Shown: positions 1 through 9,092 of the stretch, piece by piece
How positions within the stretch are numbered: position 1 is the stretch's first letter
How the letters are laid out: each line of letters opens with the position of its first letter
NCBI RefSeq assembly: GCF_016613475.2
Contig: NZ_CP071517.1
Coordinates: forward strand, 1,426,001-1,490,000
Source of the DNA: Lysobacter arenosi
GTDB lineage: Bacteria; Pseudomonadota; Gammaproteobacteria; Xanthomonadales; Xanthomonadaceae
Length of the DNA stretch: 64,000 nt
Reading direction: 5' to 3'
The notes under the pieces: generated by a model
Databases searched by the model: none
The model's input: the letters and a program-made list of their open reading frames with translations, nothing else
Told to the model about the DNA's origin: nothing
Translations under genes and position numbers: made by a program

Positions 1-262
1 TGACGTTGCGACCGAGGCCGATGTAGTTGAGCACCGCGACGACGCCATCGTCGTCGCGCACGCGAACTGCCAGGATCGGCGCGCTGGCATCGACCGACAG
101 CACCACCAGGCCTTCGTCGGCGGCCAGCTTCGGATCCTCGCCCGGATCGATCTTGCGCATCGCGGCGCAGTCCAGCGCCAGCAGCAAAAGTGCCAGGGCG
201 AACAGCGCCCGCCATTTCCCGACCAGCCCCCGGCGCTGCCCGCCGGACATGCCCTGCTGCAT
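1..262 (-). CDS. Partial exported protein, N-terminal part only
   Basis: The frame is open from an ATG at 262 to the window edge, so only the first ~87 residues are visible. The protein begins MQQGMSGGQRRG, with a basic stretch followed by a hydrophobic segment (about residues 19-32, Leu/Ala rich). This fits a signal peptide or membrane anchor. A Cys follows the hydrophobic run (LALDC), but Asp at -1 is a poor lipobox. The visible mature part (DEGLVVLSVDASAPILAVRVRD) is probably a beta-rich domain. An in-frame ATG at 250 is an alternative start. I do not recognise the family. It is transcribed away from the M14 peptidase, leaving ~115 bp between the two genes with no clear signal. Confidence 0.5.
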   Translation of the reverse strand, partial: MQQGMSGGQRRGLVGKWRALFALALLLLALDCAAMRKIDPGEDPKLAADEGLVVLSVDASAPILAVRVRDDDGVVAVLNYIGLGRNV

Positions 263-377
263 GCGACATCCCCCTGTTGCTACTGCTCCGGGCCAAGGGC
301 CCGTCCCCGGCCGGAGGATAGCGCGGGGCGTGGGTCGCCGACAGCGGGTTCCGGCACAGATCCGCCGGGGAGAACCG

Positions 378-1304
378 TTACCCCTGCGGGTGTGCCAGCG
401 CGTAATCGATCGCCGCGCACACCGCCGCCGCCTGCGCGGCATTGCACTGCGCTGGCGTGGCGCGGGGGCTGTCGGGGTAGACCTCGGTGGTGGTCTTGTA
501 GCGCGCGTCAGTGACGCCCGCGCACAGGCCGAGCTTGCGCAGCGGGTATTCGATGACACCGTGCGCGACCACGGTCGAGCCGATGATCTCGCCCTTGTCG
601 TCGGCCGGGGCGATGTGGGTGACCTTCTCCACCGCCGCAATCACCGCCTGCTGGAAGCCCGGCTGCGGGTGTTCGCTGTCGTCAACCAGGTAGAAGCCAT
701 CCGGGATCTCGCCCGGCTCGAACGGCTTGCCATCACGCGCCGCCAGCGCCGGACGGAACTCGGACTCATCGCTGTCGGTGGTTTCGTGCAGGTCGATATG
801 CACCAGCACGCTGTCGCGCACCGGCGCCACCAGTTGCATCAGCGCGGCCGATTCGTGGGCCGGGCTGTCGTCGCGGAACGAACGGTTCGGGTCGATCGCA
901 CTGGCGTTCCAGCGATGGATGCGCTCGTAAGCCCAGGGGCTGATGCAGGGCGCGACCAGCAGATTGACCTTGCCCGCGTAACCGTGGGCATGCAGGTCGA
1001 CAAACTCCAGCGCGCCATGCACGCCACTGGTCTCGTAGCCGTGGACGCCGCCGGTGACCAGCACCGTGGGCAGCTCCCCGTTCCAGTCGCGGCTCTTGAT
1101 GGCGAGCAGCGGGTAGCTGTCGGCACCGTAGTTCAGCTCGCCGTACTGCACCACGTCGAAGCGCGAACCCAGGCCTTCGATCTTGCCGCGCACCTCGGCG
1201 TCGAAACTGCGATGGCGCACCTGTCGCGACAACCATTCGGCCCGCTCCGCGTCGCCCCAGGGTTGCCCGGGAATGCCGATGGGATAGAAGGCCTGGACAG
1301 TCAT
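378..1304 (-). CDS. M14-family zinc carboxypeptidase-like protein (succinylglutamate desuccinylase/aspartoacylase type)
   Basis: 308 aa. This is a zinc amidohydrolase of the M14 superfamily, likely cytoplasmic, removing an acyl or amino-acid group from an amide substrate. The first zinc motif is visible as VHGYE (His and Glu, near residue 88), with the third ligand in VHIDLHET (near residue 168). The DPNRSF segment supplies the usual substrate-binding Asn-Arg. The length suits stand-alone M14 deacylases rather than secreted digestive carboxypeptidases, and I see no signal peptide. The start at 1304 has a GAG-type ribosome site about seven bases upstream. It stands alone on the minus strand, facing the plus-strand OmpA gene across ~260 bp. 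The substrate cannot be told from sequence. Confidence 0.8.
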   Translation of the reverse strand: MTVQAFYPIGIPGQPWGDAERAEWLSRQVRHRSFDAEVRGKIEGLGSRFDVVQYGELNYGADSYPLLAIKSRDWNGELPTVLVTGGVHGYETSGVHGALEFVDLHAHGYAGKVNLLVAPCISPWAYERIHRWNASAIDPNRSFRDDSPAHESAALMQLVAPVRDSVLVHIDLHETTDSDESEFRPALAARDGKPFEPGEIPDGFYLVDDSEHPQPGFQQAVIAAVEKVTHIAPADDKGEIIGSTVVAHGVIEYPLRKLGLCAGVTDARYKTTTEVYPDSPRATPAQCNAAQAAAVCAAIDYALAHPQG

Positions 1305-1568
1305 GCGCAGCTCGCTGGGGGATCACGAATGGGGCCGCAACTTTAACACTGCTCCGACATCCGCCTGCCTGCGTTACCCCTGCTCTGCGCGCCTCACACC
1401 CCCTTTACCCCGCAAGGGAGCTAATGACGCGCCGCCCCCGATTGCGGCCCTTCCGGGCCCCGGGCAACCGGCCGATCGGGCTCCCGACGCGGGCCCTGCG
1501 GAACCGGCGGCATAAGGCAAGGACGGTGGTTTGGCGTCAGACGCACATCCAACTCAAAGGGAATGACC

Positions 1569-2360
1569 ATGAAGACCAGCAAGCCGCAAAACATGATGCT
1601 CGCCACTGCCCTGGTGACCATCCTTGCCGCTACCTCGGCATTCGCCGCCGACGGCGACAAGAGCAAGATCAAGGGCCTGATCACCGCCGTCGACGGCAAC
1701 ACCCTCACCGTCAAGGACGGCAACAACGCCGTGCAGACCATCACCGTCTCGCCCGACACCAAGTTGAAGAAGACCAAGGGCCTGACCGGCGTGATCCATT
1801 CCAAGGTCGAACCTGGCGCGCTGATCCCCGGCCTGCCGATCAGCGCCGACGTGGTCGCCGCCGGCAGCGGCTTCAACGCCACCGAGATCTCGTTCAAGTC
1901 CGAAGACTTCAAGACCGCGCAACAGGTCGAGGCCGGCGTGGCCCCGACCAGCGCCCTGGCCAACGCCAACGCACAGCGTATCGACGACTTCGGCACGTAC
2001 GAGGCACTCGCCACCGCCGAAGTGTTGTTCGCCTCGGGCAGCTCGAAGATCTCCGCGAAAGGCAAGGCAGACCTCGATGCCCTGGCCGCCAAGGCCAAGG
2101 AGACCAAGAACTACCAGATCGTGATGCAGGGCTTCACTGACTCCACCGGCAACCCGGAAGCGAACCAGCGCCTGAGCACCGCGCGCGGCGCCGCAGTCGC
2201 CAACTACCTGCGTCAGCAGGGAGGCCTGCAGCCCGGCCGCGTCCGCGCGCCGGCCGGCATGGGCGTTGCAGCGGATGCGGGCTCGGGCAGCAACGCAAAC
2301 GCGCGCAAGGTCGACGTGAAGCTGGTGGTCGACAAGGGCGTACAGGGCGGCGCGAAGTAA
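1569..2360 (+). CDS. OmpA-family peptidoglycan-associated protein with N-terminal DUF5666-like region
   Basis: 263 aa from the ATG at 1569. An ATG at 1563 is in frame, but the ribosome site AAAGGG (1556-1561) sits too close to it and is well spaced for 1569. Residues 1-26 form a classical signal peptide ending SAFA, so the protein is periplasmic or surface facing. Residues ~30-100 form a small beta domain (KGLITAVDGNTLTVKDG) resembling DUF5666/OB-like modules. Residues ~125-250 are an OmpA C-terminal domain, with the NQRLSTARGAAVANYL helix and NARKVDVKL strand that bind diaminopimelate in peptidoglycan. It is monocistronic and followed by a strong terminator. A role in envelope anchoring is inferred. 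Confidence 0.85.
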   Translation: MKTSKPQNMMLATALVTILAATSAFAADGDKSKIKGLITAVDGNTLTVKDGNNAVQTITVSPDTKLKKTKGLTGVIHSKVEPGALIPGLPISADVVAAGSGFNATEISFKSEDFKTAQQVEAGVAPTSALANANAQRIDDFGTYEALATAEVLFASGSSKISAKGKADLDALAAKAKETKNYQIVMQGFTDSTGNPEANQRLSTARGAAVANYLRQQGGLQPGRVRAPAGMGVAADAGSGSNANARKVDVKLVVDKGVQGGAK

Positions 2361-2395
2361 TCGCGATCCACGCACCTGCGTTACATGAACCGGAG

Positions 2396-2428
2396 AACCG
2401 CCCGCCCAACAGCGGGCGGTTTTATTTT
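2396..2428 (+). terminator. Rho-independent terminator of the OmpA-family gene
   Basis: A perfect 10-bp stem (2396-2405 with 2412-2421, core CCGCCCGC/GCGGGCGG) and a 6-base loop are followed by a T-rich run TTTTATTTT. It lies 36 bp after the stop codon. Confidence 0.9.
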
Positions 2429-2560
2429 GCCGCTCGCAGTCATGCGCGGTTCGCGCCGTTTAGATTTCTGCAACCGAACTTATGCGCCGGGTTTACGGCC
2501 ATCGCGGCCTAATGGTGGGCGATGCATGTTCAAGCATCGTCATTCCCAGGAGCATGAGAG

Positions 2561-3034
2561 ATGGCAACCACAAACCCCACTCCGCGCGGCTACCACAGCA
2601 TCACGCCTTCGGTAGTGGTGAACGACGCCGCCAAGGCGCTCGAGTTCTACCACAACGCTTTCGACGCCAAGGAAACCTATCGCCTGCCGATGAACGGCAA
2701 GATCGGCCACGCCGAACTGCAGATCGGCGACTCCCGCCTGATGCTCTCGGACGAATGGCCCGAATGGGACGCCCTCGGCCCGAAGACGCGCGGTGGCGCG
2801 ACAGGCAGCTTCATGATCTATGTGCCCGATGCCGACGCTGCGGTCGAGAAAGCAGTCAAGGCCGGCGCCAAGGTGATCCAGCCGGTCGAGAATCAGTTCT
2901 GGGGCGACCGTGTCGGCACGGTCGAAGACCCGTTCGGTCATAAGTGGATGCTGGGCACCCACGTCGAGGACATCAGCGACGACGAGATGAAGCGTCGCGG
3001 CGAGGAATGGGTGAAGCAAAACGCAAAGCAGTAA
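2561..3034 (+). CDS. VOC-superfamily (glyoxalase/PhnB-like) protein
   Basis: 157 aa, the usual size for a PhnB-like single-chain VOC protein made of two beta-alpha-beta-beta-beta modules. Module one spans ~residues 10-65 (SITPSVVVNDAAKALEFYHNAF). Module two spans ~80-135 and ends with the typical DPFGHKWMLGTH strand, whose His and nearby acidic residues would bind a divalent metal. The C-terminus (DDEMKRRGEEW) is typical of the PhnB-like subgroup. It has its own ribosome site (GAGAG at 2551-2555) and no operon partner; the neighbour downstream is convergent. Substrate unknown: family members range from isomerases to antibiotic-binding proteins. Confidence 0.85.
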   Translation: MATTNPTPRGYHSITPSVVVNDAAKALEFYHNAFDAKETYRLPMNGKIGHAELQIGDSRLMLSDEWPEWDALGPKTRGGATGSFMIYVPDADAAVEKAVKAGAKVIQPVENQFWGDRVGTVEDPFGHKWMLGTHVEDISDDEMKRRGEEWVKQNAKQ

Positions 3035-3052
3035 TCCCCAATCAAGCCGAAG

Positions 3053-3077
3053 CCCCTCTTCCCTTGCGGAAGAGGGG
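3053..3077. terminator. Hairpin between convergent genes
   Basis: A perfect 10-bp stem (CCCCTCTTCC with GGAAGAGGGG) and a 5-base loop lie between the VOC gene and the convergent nuclease gene. There is no T-run on either side, so it is either a weak bidirectional terminator or a Xanthomonadaceae intergenic palindrome. Confidence 0.5.
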
Positions 3078-3094
3078 TTGACGGAGCGGGTGCA

Positions 3095-3922
3095 TCACAG
3101 CTCCGGCGTGCTATCCGCAATCACCTTCATGGCCGCATCCGCCCTGCGCTGCTGCTCCCTGAGCTGTGCCTCTGAGAGCGGCTGCGGTGCTTTTCCGCTG
3201 GCGCAATGATCGATGTAGGTACCGGACGGCTTGTCGATCAGTTCCTGGCACGTATCCGCATCCACCTGCACAGTTGGGGAAATGACCGGAGTGGACCGCT
3301 CTGCCACTTGTGTCAAAGTGCCTGGACGGGGTTCAACGGCTGCCGGGAGCGACAGGATGACACTCTGCAGGTACTGGGCCACCAGCACTACGAAGACCAG
3401 AAACAGGCCAGCAATGACCAGCTTCGCCACCATGGCCCGCCCCAGACCCGAAGCGGCCTTTCCTGCCATTTTCGGCGCAGGAGCACGCCACCGCGCCAAC
3501 GAGTCGAGCGCCGAATCCGGCACGGGTCCAAGCATGACCCGAAGCTCATGCCCATCAATCAACTTGAAATCTCGTTGCCGTGACGCCGCCTCGATCGCTG
3601 CCTTCGTGAACTCGCCGCTGGTGATCAGGATGGCACCGGTCGCACCCTGGTTGACCATGATCCCCAGCAACTCATGCACGGCGTTGTGCGGGACCTTCAT
3701 CGCCGTCCAGCGCTTGCATTGGACCAGGATGTAGCTTTCGCCGCGTCTGAGCTTCAGGTCGACGCCACCGTCGGAGTCGCGACCGGTCTCTCCCGTCCCC
3801 ACGTGCTCAACCTGGAACCCCTGGCTTCGATAGTAGCCCGCAACGAGCGCCTCGAACTGTTCCCAACCGACACGCGAAAGTGAATCGTCATGGCGGCGAC
3901 TCACTGGCTTGAGCCCTTTCAT
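3095..3922 (-). CDS. Membrane-anchored Mrr-like restriction endonuclease domain protein
   Basis: 275 aa. Residues ~15-130 form an Mrr_cat-type PD-(D/E)xK nuclease domain. GGVD (Asp55) and VQCKRW (Gln68-Lys70) give the D-QxK catalytic signature, and the preceding helix (WEQFEALVAGYYRSQGF) is the usual Mrr start. Residues ~166-188 are one strong transmembrane helix. The remaining ~85 residues would lie on the other side of the membrane; they contain two Cys (225, 240) and a charged helix near the C-terminus. With no methyltransferase or specificity subunit nearby, this is a solitary nuclease, perhaps acting on incoming or modified DNA at the membrane. That role is inference. It could also be a housekeeping nuclease with a stress function. 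Confidence 0.75.
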   Translation of the reverse strand: MKGLKPVSRRHDDSLSRVGWEQFEALVAGYYRSQGFQVEHVGTGETGRDSDGGVDLKLRRGESYILVQCKRWTAMKVPHNAVHELLGIMVNQGATGAILITSGEFTKAAIEAASRQRDFKLIDGHELRVMLGPVPDSALDSLARWRAPAPKMAGKAASGLGRAMVAKLVIAGLFLVFVVLVAQYLQSVILSLPAAVEPRPGTLTQVAERSTPVISPTVQVDADTCQELIDKPSGTYIDHCASGKAPQPLSEAQLREQQRRADAAMKVIADSTPEL

Positions 3923-3977
3923 TACATCTCCCCGGTTGCGGCCTCACCAGCACGCAACGTTTCATTCGCGTTCTTCC

Positions 3978-4006
3978 GGAAAGAGAAGGCCCGCTTGCGC
4001 GGGCCC
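3978..4006 (-). terminator. Terminator of icmF
   Basis: Read on the minus strand, a 7-bp GC stem (3989-3995 with 4000-4006) and a 4-base loop are followed by the pyrimidine-rich TTCTCTTTCC. It lies just past the icmF stop codon. Confidence 0.75.
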
Positions 4007-4014
4007 TCTGTCAA

Positions 4015-7000
4015 TCACATGTTGCGGCGATACTCGCCACCCACGTCATACAGCGCATGACTGATCTGCCCCAGGCTATGCGTCTTCACCGCCTCCATCA
4101 GGCTGGCAAACACATTCCGCCGCTCGCGCGCCGTCGCCTGTAGCGACTTCAGGCCGTCAGTCGCATAGCCATTGCGGTTGCCCTGGTACCCGGCGACGTT
4201 CTCGATCTGCTGCCCCTTCTCCCCTTCCGTGCTCCGGATCAGCTCGATCTCGGTGACGATGTCGCCGCCGTGGTCCTTCGGCAGGAAGGTGTTCACGCCG
4301 ATCAGCGGCAGTGAACCGTCGTGCTTCTTGTGCTCGTAGTACAGGCTCTCTTCCTGGATCTTGCCGCGCTGGTACATCGTGTCCATCGCGCCGAGCACGC
4401 CGCCGCGCTCGCTGATCGCCTCGAACTCCTTGTAGACGGCTTCCTCGACGATGTCGGTGAGCTTGTCGACGATGAAGCTGCCCTGCCAGGGGTTCTCGTT
4501 GAAGTTGAGGCCCAGTTCCTTATTGATGATCATCTGGATCGCCACGGCGCGGCGCACGCTTTCCTCGGTCGGCGTGGTGATCGCTTCGTCGTAGGCGTTG
4601 GTGTGCAGGCTGTTGCAGTTGTCGAACAGCGCATACAGCGCCTGCAGCGTGGTGCGGATGTCGTTGAACTGGATCTCCTGCGCGTGCAGGGAGCGGCCGC
4701 TGGTCTGGATGTGGTACTTCATCATCTGGCTGCGGGCGCTGGCGCCGTAGCGCTCGCGCATCGCGCGTGCCCAGATGCGGCGGGCGACGCGACCGATGAC
4801 GGTGTATTCCGGGTCCATGCCGTTGGAGAAGAAGAACGACAGGTTCGGCGCGAAGTCGTCGATCTTCATGCCGCGCGCGAGGTAGTACTCGACGATCGTG
4901 AAGCCGTTGCTCAGGGTGAAGGCGAGCTGGCTGATCGGGTTCGCGCCGGCTTCGGCAATGTGATACCCGGAGATCGACACCGAGTAGAAGTTGCGGACGC
5001 TGCGGTCGACGAAATACTGCTGGATGTCGCCCATCATGCGCAGGGCGAACTCGGTACTGAAGATGCAGGTGTTCTGCGCCTGGTCCTCCTTGAGGATGTC
5101 GGCCTGCACGGTGCCGCGCACGGTCGCCAGCGTGTGCGCCTTGATCTTCTCGTAGGTCTCGGCGTCGACGACCTGGTCGCCGGTCACGCCCAGCAGGCCC
5201 AGGCCGAGGCCGTCATTGGTCTCCGGCAGCATGCCGCTGTAGGTCGGGCGCTGGCGGCCGGCGAACATCGCCTCGATCTTGTCGTGCGCCACGTCCCAGC
5301 GTGACTGGTCGGCGCGCAGGTACTTCTCGACCTGCTGGTCGATGGCGGTGTTCATGAACATCGCCAGGATGATCGGCGCCGGGCCGTTGATCGTCATCGA
5401 CACCGAGGTGCTCGGCGCGCACAGGTCGAAGCCGGAGTACAGCTTCTTCATGTCGTCCAGGGTGGCGATGTTGACGCCGGAGTTGCCGATCTTGCCGAAG
5501 ATGTCCGGGCGCACGGCCGGGTCTTCGCCGTACAGCGTGACGCTGTCGAAGGCGGTGGACAGGCGCGCGGCCGGCTGGCCGACAGACAGGTAATGGAAGC
5601 GGCGGTTGGTGCGCTCGGGCGTGCCCTCGCCCGCGAACATGCGGATCGGGTCCTCGCCGGTGCGGCGGTACGGGTAGACGCCGCCGGTGTACGGGTAGTA
5701 GCCCGGCAGGTTTTCCTTCTGCAGGAAGGTCAGCAGCTCGCCCCAGCTCTTGTAGGTCGGCGCGGCGATCTTCGGGATCTTCTGGTGGCTGAGCGACTCG
5801 CGGTAGTTCTCGACGCGGATGGTCTTGTCGCGGACCTGGTACTCGTTGACCTCGTCGGTGATCGACTTCAGGCGCGCCGGCCAGCCGCGCAGCAGCTTGA
5901 GGGCGTCGGAGCTGAGAGACTGGATGGCGTCGTTGTAGCGCTGGCGCAGCGTCAGCAGCGTCTTGTCGCCACCGTTGGTGAGGGCATCGGCAGCGAACAG
6001 GTCCAGCGCCTTGGGCAGGCTCTCGTCGCCCAGGTCATGGAGCGACTGCCAATAGCTCTGCGCGCGGTCGGCCACTTCCGCCTGCGTCTCGATCTGCGCG
6101 TTGATGCCGCGGCCCTGCTCGGCGATCTCGGCCAGGTAGCGAACGCGCGCCCCCGGGATCAGCACGGTCGCGCGCGGCTCCTTCAGCGAGGTGTCGATCT
6201 GCGGCGTCCACTTCTCGGCCGGCAGCGACAGCTTCTCGCGCAGCAGGCGGCACAGGTTGGCGAACATCCAGCTGATGCCGGGGTCGTTGAACTGGCTGGC
6301 GATGGTCGGGTAGACCGGGACGTCCTCGTCCTTGGTCTGGAAGGCGACGCGATTGCGCTTCCACTGCTTGCGCACGTCGCGCAGCGCATCCTCGGCGCCG
6401 CGCTTGTCGAACTTGTTGAGCACGACGAGCTCGGCGAAGTCGAGCATGTCGATCTTCTCCAGCTGGCTCGGCGCGCCGAAGTCGCTGGTCATCACGTACA
6501 TCGGGAAGTCGACCAGGTCGACGATCTCCGAATCGGACTGGCCGATGCCGGCGGTCTCGACGATCACCAGGTCGTAGCCCAGCCCCTTGAGGAAGCCGAT
6601 GCAGTCCTTGAGCACAGTGTTGGTCGCGGCGTGCTGGCGGCGCGTCGCCATCGAGCGCATGTACACGCGCTTGGAGCGCAGCGAGTTCATGCGGATGCGG
6701 TCGCCCAGCAGCGCGCCGCCGGTGCGGCGACGGGTCGGGTCGACCGAGATCACGGCGATGCGCATCTCCGGGAAGCTGGCGAGGAAGCGGTTGAGCAATT
6801 CGTCGGTCACCGACGATTTGCCGGCGCCGCCGGTGCCGGTGATGCCGATGACCGGGGTCTTGCCGCCGGCCAGGTGCCACTGCTTGCGCAGGTGCGAGAG
6901 CTGCGATTCGTCGAGCAGGCCTTCCTCGATCGCCGAGAGCATGTGGCCGATGCTGATTTCATCGTCCTTGTCGGGCGCATGCTCGGGCGTCTTGGCACCC

Positions 7001-7458
7001 TTGCGGGCATCGTTGGCGCGACGGATCACGTCCTCGATCATCGCCACCAGGCCCATGTGCATGCCGTCGTTGGGGTGGTAGATGCGCTCGACGCCGTAGC
7101 CCTGCAGCTCGCGGATTTCCTCCGGCGTGATCGTGCCGCCACCGCCACCGAACACGCGGATATGCGAGGCGCCACGCTCGGCGAGCATGTCGACCATGTA
7201 CTTGAAGTATTCGACGTGGCCGCCCTGGTAGGACGACAGGGCGATGCCGTCGGCATCTTCCTGCAATGCGGCGCGGACCACGTCCTCGACGGAGCGGTTA
7301 TGGCCGAGGTGGATGACCTCGGCGCCCTGCCCCTGGATCAGCCTGCGCATGATGTTGATGGCGGCGTCGTGGCCGTCGAACAGGCTGGCGGCGGTGACGA
7401 AACGCAGCGGGCTGGTCTCGACGGCGGTTTCGGGGAGGGGGCTGGCAGGGGTGCTCAT
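4015..7458 (-). CDS. icmF: Fused isobutyryl-CoA mutase with built-in G-protein chaperone
   Basis: 1147 aa from the ATG at 7458; a 17-residue longer form from 7509 is possible. I prefer 7458 because a TACAAT -10 box (7493-7498) would place the transcript start between the two ATGs. Domain order is diagnostic of IcmF: B12-binding domain (residues ~20-150, [12 protein letters not shown]), then a MeaB-like GTPase (Walker A GTGGAGKS near 208-215, VETAGIG, NKFDKRG), then a linker and the large mutase domain (~540-1147, with [12 protein letters not shown] and RMFAGEG, the IcmF-type active-site segment). It interconverts isobutyryl-CoA and n-butyryl-CoA using adenosylcobalamin; characterised members also act on isovaleryl/pivalyl-CoA. 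This fits the nearby leucine-catabolism genes. The embedded GTPase protects and reloads the cofactor. Confidence 0.93.
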   Translation of the reverse strand: MSTPASPLPETAVETSPLRFVTAASLFDGHDAAINIMRRLIQGQGAEVIHLGHNRSVEDVVRAALQEDADGIALSSYQGGHVEYFKYMVDMLAERGASHIRVFGGGGGTITPEEIRELQGYGVERIYHPNDGMHMGLVAMIEDVIRRANDARKGAKTPEHAPDKDDEISIGHMLSAIEEGLLDESQLSHLRKQWHLAGGKTPVIGITGTGGAGKSSVTDELLNRFLASFPEMRIAVISVDPTRRRTGGALLGDRIRMNSLRSKRVYMRSMATRRQHAATNTVLKDCIGFLKGLGYDLVIVETAGIGQSDSEIVDLVDFPMYVMTSDFGAPSQLEKIDMLDFAELVVLNKFDKRGAEDALRDVRKQWKRNRVAFQTKDEDVPVYPTIASQFNDPGISWMFANLCRLLREKLSLPAEKWTPQIDTSLKEPRATVLIPGARVRYLAEIAEQGRGINAQIETQAEVADRAQSYWQSLHDLGDESLPKALDLFAADALTNGGDKTLLTLRQRYNDAIQSLSSDALKLLRGWPARLKSITDEVNEYQVRDKTIRVENYRESLSHQKIPKIAAPTYKSWGELLTFLQKENLPGYYPYTGGVYPYRRTGEDPIRMFAGEGTPERTNRRFHYLSVGQPAARLSTAFDSVTLYGEDPAVRPDIFGKIGNSGVNIATLDDMKKLYSGFDLCAPSTSVSMTINGPAPIILAMFMNTAIDQQVEKYLRADQSRWDVAHDKIEAMFAGRQRPTYSGMLPETNDGLGLGLLGVTGDQVVDAETYEKIKAHTLATVRGTVQADILKEDQAQNTCIFSTEFALRMMGDIQQYFVDRSVRNFYSVSISGYHIAEAGANPISQLAFTLSNGFTIVEYYLARGMKIDDFAPNLSFFFSNGMDPEYTVIGRVARRIWARAMRERYGASARSQMMKYHIQTSGRSLHAQEIQFNDIRTTLQALYALFDNCNSLHTNAYDEAITTPTEESVRRAVAIQMIINKELGLNFNENPWQGSFIVDKLTDIVEEAVYKEFEAISERGGVLGAMDTMYQRGKIQEESLYYEHKKHDGSLPLIGVNTFLPKDHGGDIVTEIELIRSTEGEKGQQIENVAGYQGNRNGYATDGLKSLQATARERRNVFASLMEAVKTHSLGQISHALYDVGGEYRRNM

Positions 7459-7492
7459 GACGCGCTCAATACGGAAACGATCGAATGCGGAT

Positions 7493-7498
7493 TGTAGC
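7493..7498 (-). promoter_or_regulatory. Candidate -10 box for icmF
   Basis: TACAAT on the minus strand, 35 bp upstream of the preferred icmF ATG. No convincing -35 box is seen at the right spacing, so this is suggestive only. It is used above to choose between two start codons. Confidence 0.35.
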
Positions 7499-7626
7499 GC
7501 GTCGGGCATTCAGGCCCTGCACGGTTCCTGTCCACTCGCCCACTGGCCGCCCCTTCGCGCATCCCCCGTCATCCCCCAGACCACCCCTGCGCAGCCCCAC
7601 GGGTTCTGGCTACACTCAAACTGCAT

Positions 7627-8892
7627 ATGTCAGACGACACCGCCCTCCTCGAGCTGCGCCGCCAGGACCACCACGGTTCGCCGCAAGCGCTTTATCAGCT
7701 TGCGACGGCGCTGGTGATCCGGCATGAGCTCGAAGAGGCATTCGTCCTGCACCGTCGCGCCGCCGAAGCCGGCCTCGCCAATGCCCAGATCGAATGCGCG
7801 CGCATGTTGCTATATGGCGTCGGCTGCGAGGCCGATGCCGAACTGGCCAGCGCTTGGTTGTTGCGCGCCGAACACGCGGGCAGCCCGATCGCCAGTTACT
7901 TCCTGGCGCTGGTGGCACTGGGCGGTTTCGCCCTGCCGCGGGACGGCCGCATCAACGAGCGCCTGTTGCGGGCGATCCGCGCCAACTATCCACCGGCGCT
8001 GCGCGCGGCGGCCATCCACTTCGGCCGAAAGCCCGGCGAGGTCGACCAGGTCCGCTGCATACAGATGCTGGAGCTGGCCGCCGGCCATGGCGACGCGGTG
8101 GCGGCACGACTGCTGGCCGAACGCCTGGCGCGCGGCGAAGGCTGCGCCCGCCAGCCACTGGCGGCACGCGACATCTGGTCGCAGCTGCAGGCCATCGGCA
8201 TCGGCGCGCTGCCCGAGATCACGGTGCCCGAGTACGCCGCGGAAGGCACCCATACCGGAGCGCTGTCGCTGGAAGAGGTGCTCGTCCCCGTCACGCCGAA
8301 GCGACAGTCGCTGCGGCCGCGGGTGATGACGATCGACGGCCTGCTCAGCGCCGACGAATGCCGCCTGCTGGTCGCCAACGCCGAATCGCGCCTGCAGCGC
8401 TCGCAGACGGTCGATCCCGAGACCGGCCTGCCGCTGGCCATGCAGATCCGCACCAGCAGCGACGCCGCGCTCGATCCGATCCTGGAAGACGTGGCGCTGC
8501 GCAGCGTGCAACTGCGCATGGCCAGTGCCGCCGGCGTGCCGCTGTCGCACGCCGAACACCTGACCGTGCTGCGTTACGAACCCGGCCAGGAATACCGTCC
8601 GCACCGCGACTACCGTCCGCCCGGCTCGATCGAGCGCGACTGCCCGCAGGCCGGCAATCGCCTGCGCACCATCTGCGTCTACCTCAACGAGGTCGAGGCC
8701 GGCGGCGAAACGCATTTCCCGGTGTCCGGGCTCAAGGTGGCTCCGCGCCCGGGCCGCGCGGTCATCTTCGACAACCTCCAGTCCGACGGCACGCCCGATG
8801 TCGATTCGCTGCACGCCGGCCTGCCCGTGGAGCGCGGGGTGAAGTGGCTCGCCACGCTGTGGCTGCGGCAGGCGCCCTACCGCAATTTCTGA
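7627..8892 (+). CDS. Sel1-repeat protein fused to a prolyl-4-hydroxylase-type 2OG-Fe(II) dioxygenase
   Basis: 421 aa. Residues ~15-190 are helical Sel1/TPR-like repeats (for example EAFVLHRRAAEAGLANAQIE), a protein-binding scaffold. Residues ~230-415 form a prolyl-4-hydroxylase-like double-stranded beta-helix. The iron ligands are visible as HRD in EYRPHRDYR and the distal His in SLHAGLPVERG; the Lys of VKW is in the 2-oxoglutarate-binding position. GNRLRTICVYLNEVEAGGETHFP is the characteristic core strand. The predicted activity is hydroxylation of a protein or peptide side chain, with the repeats probably choosing the partner. There is no signal peptide, so it is cytoplasmic. It stands alone, divergent from icmF. 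Confidence 0.85.
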   Translation: MSDDTALLELRRQDHHGSPQALYQLATALVIRHELEEAFVLHRRAAEAGLANAQIECARMLLYGVGCEADAELASAWLLRAEHAGSPIASYFLALVALGGFALPRDGRINERLLRAIRANYPPALRAAAIHFGRKPGEVDQVRCIQMLELAAGHGDAVAARLLAERLARGEGCARQPLAARDIWSQLQAIGIGALPEITVPEYAAEGTHTGALSLEEVLVPVTPKRQSLRPRVMTIDGLLSADECRLLVANAESRLQRSQTVDPETGLPLAMQIRTSSDAALDPILEDVALRSVQLRMASAAGVPLSHAEHLTVLRYEPGQEYRPHRDYRPPGSIERDCPQAGNRLRTICVYLNEVEAGGETHFPVSGLKVAPRPGRAVIFDNLQSDGTPDVDSLHAGLPVERGVKWLATLWLRQAPYRNF

Positions 8893-9092
8893 ACAGGCAT
8901 CCGGGCGACGTCGCCATTTTGCCGGTCATGGCGCGTACGTATGCGTATCCGTCGATTGGATTAGACTGTCGCGCCTGTGGCGAGGGGTTCCCCTCTGCTG
9001 CGGAGGCGAATCCTTTTCGATTCAACTACTTACACATCACAGTTGGCGTATAGCGCGACGCGCGAATCCTGACGCCAGCAGCGGAGCACCCG

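Noticed and set aside
5593..7497. A 634-codon plus-strand frame opposite icmF
   Set aside because: Mirror frame of a well-supported gene, rich in Arg/His/Val/Leu as expected from complementary codons.
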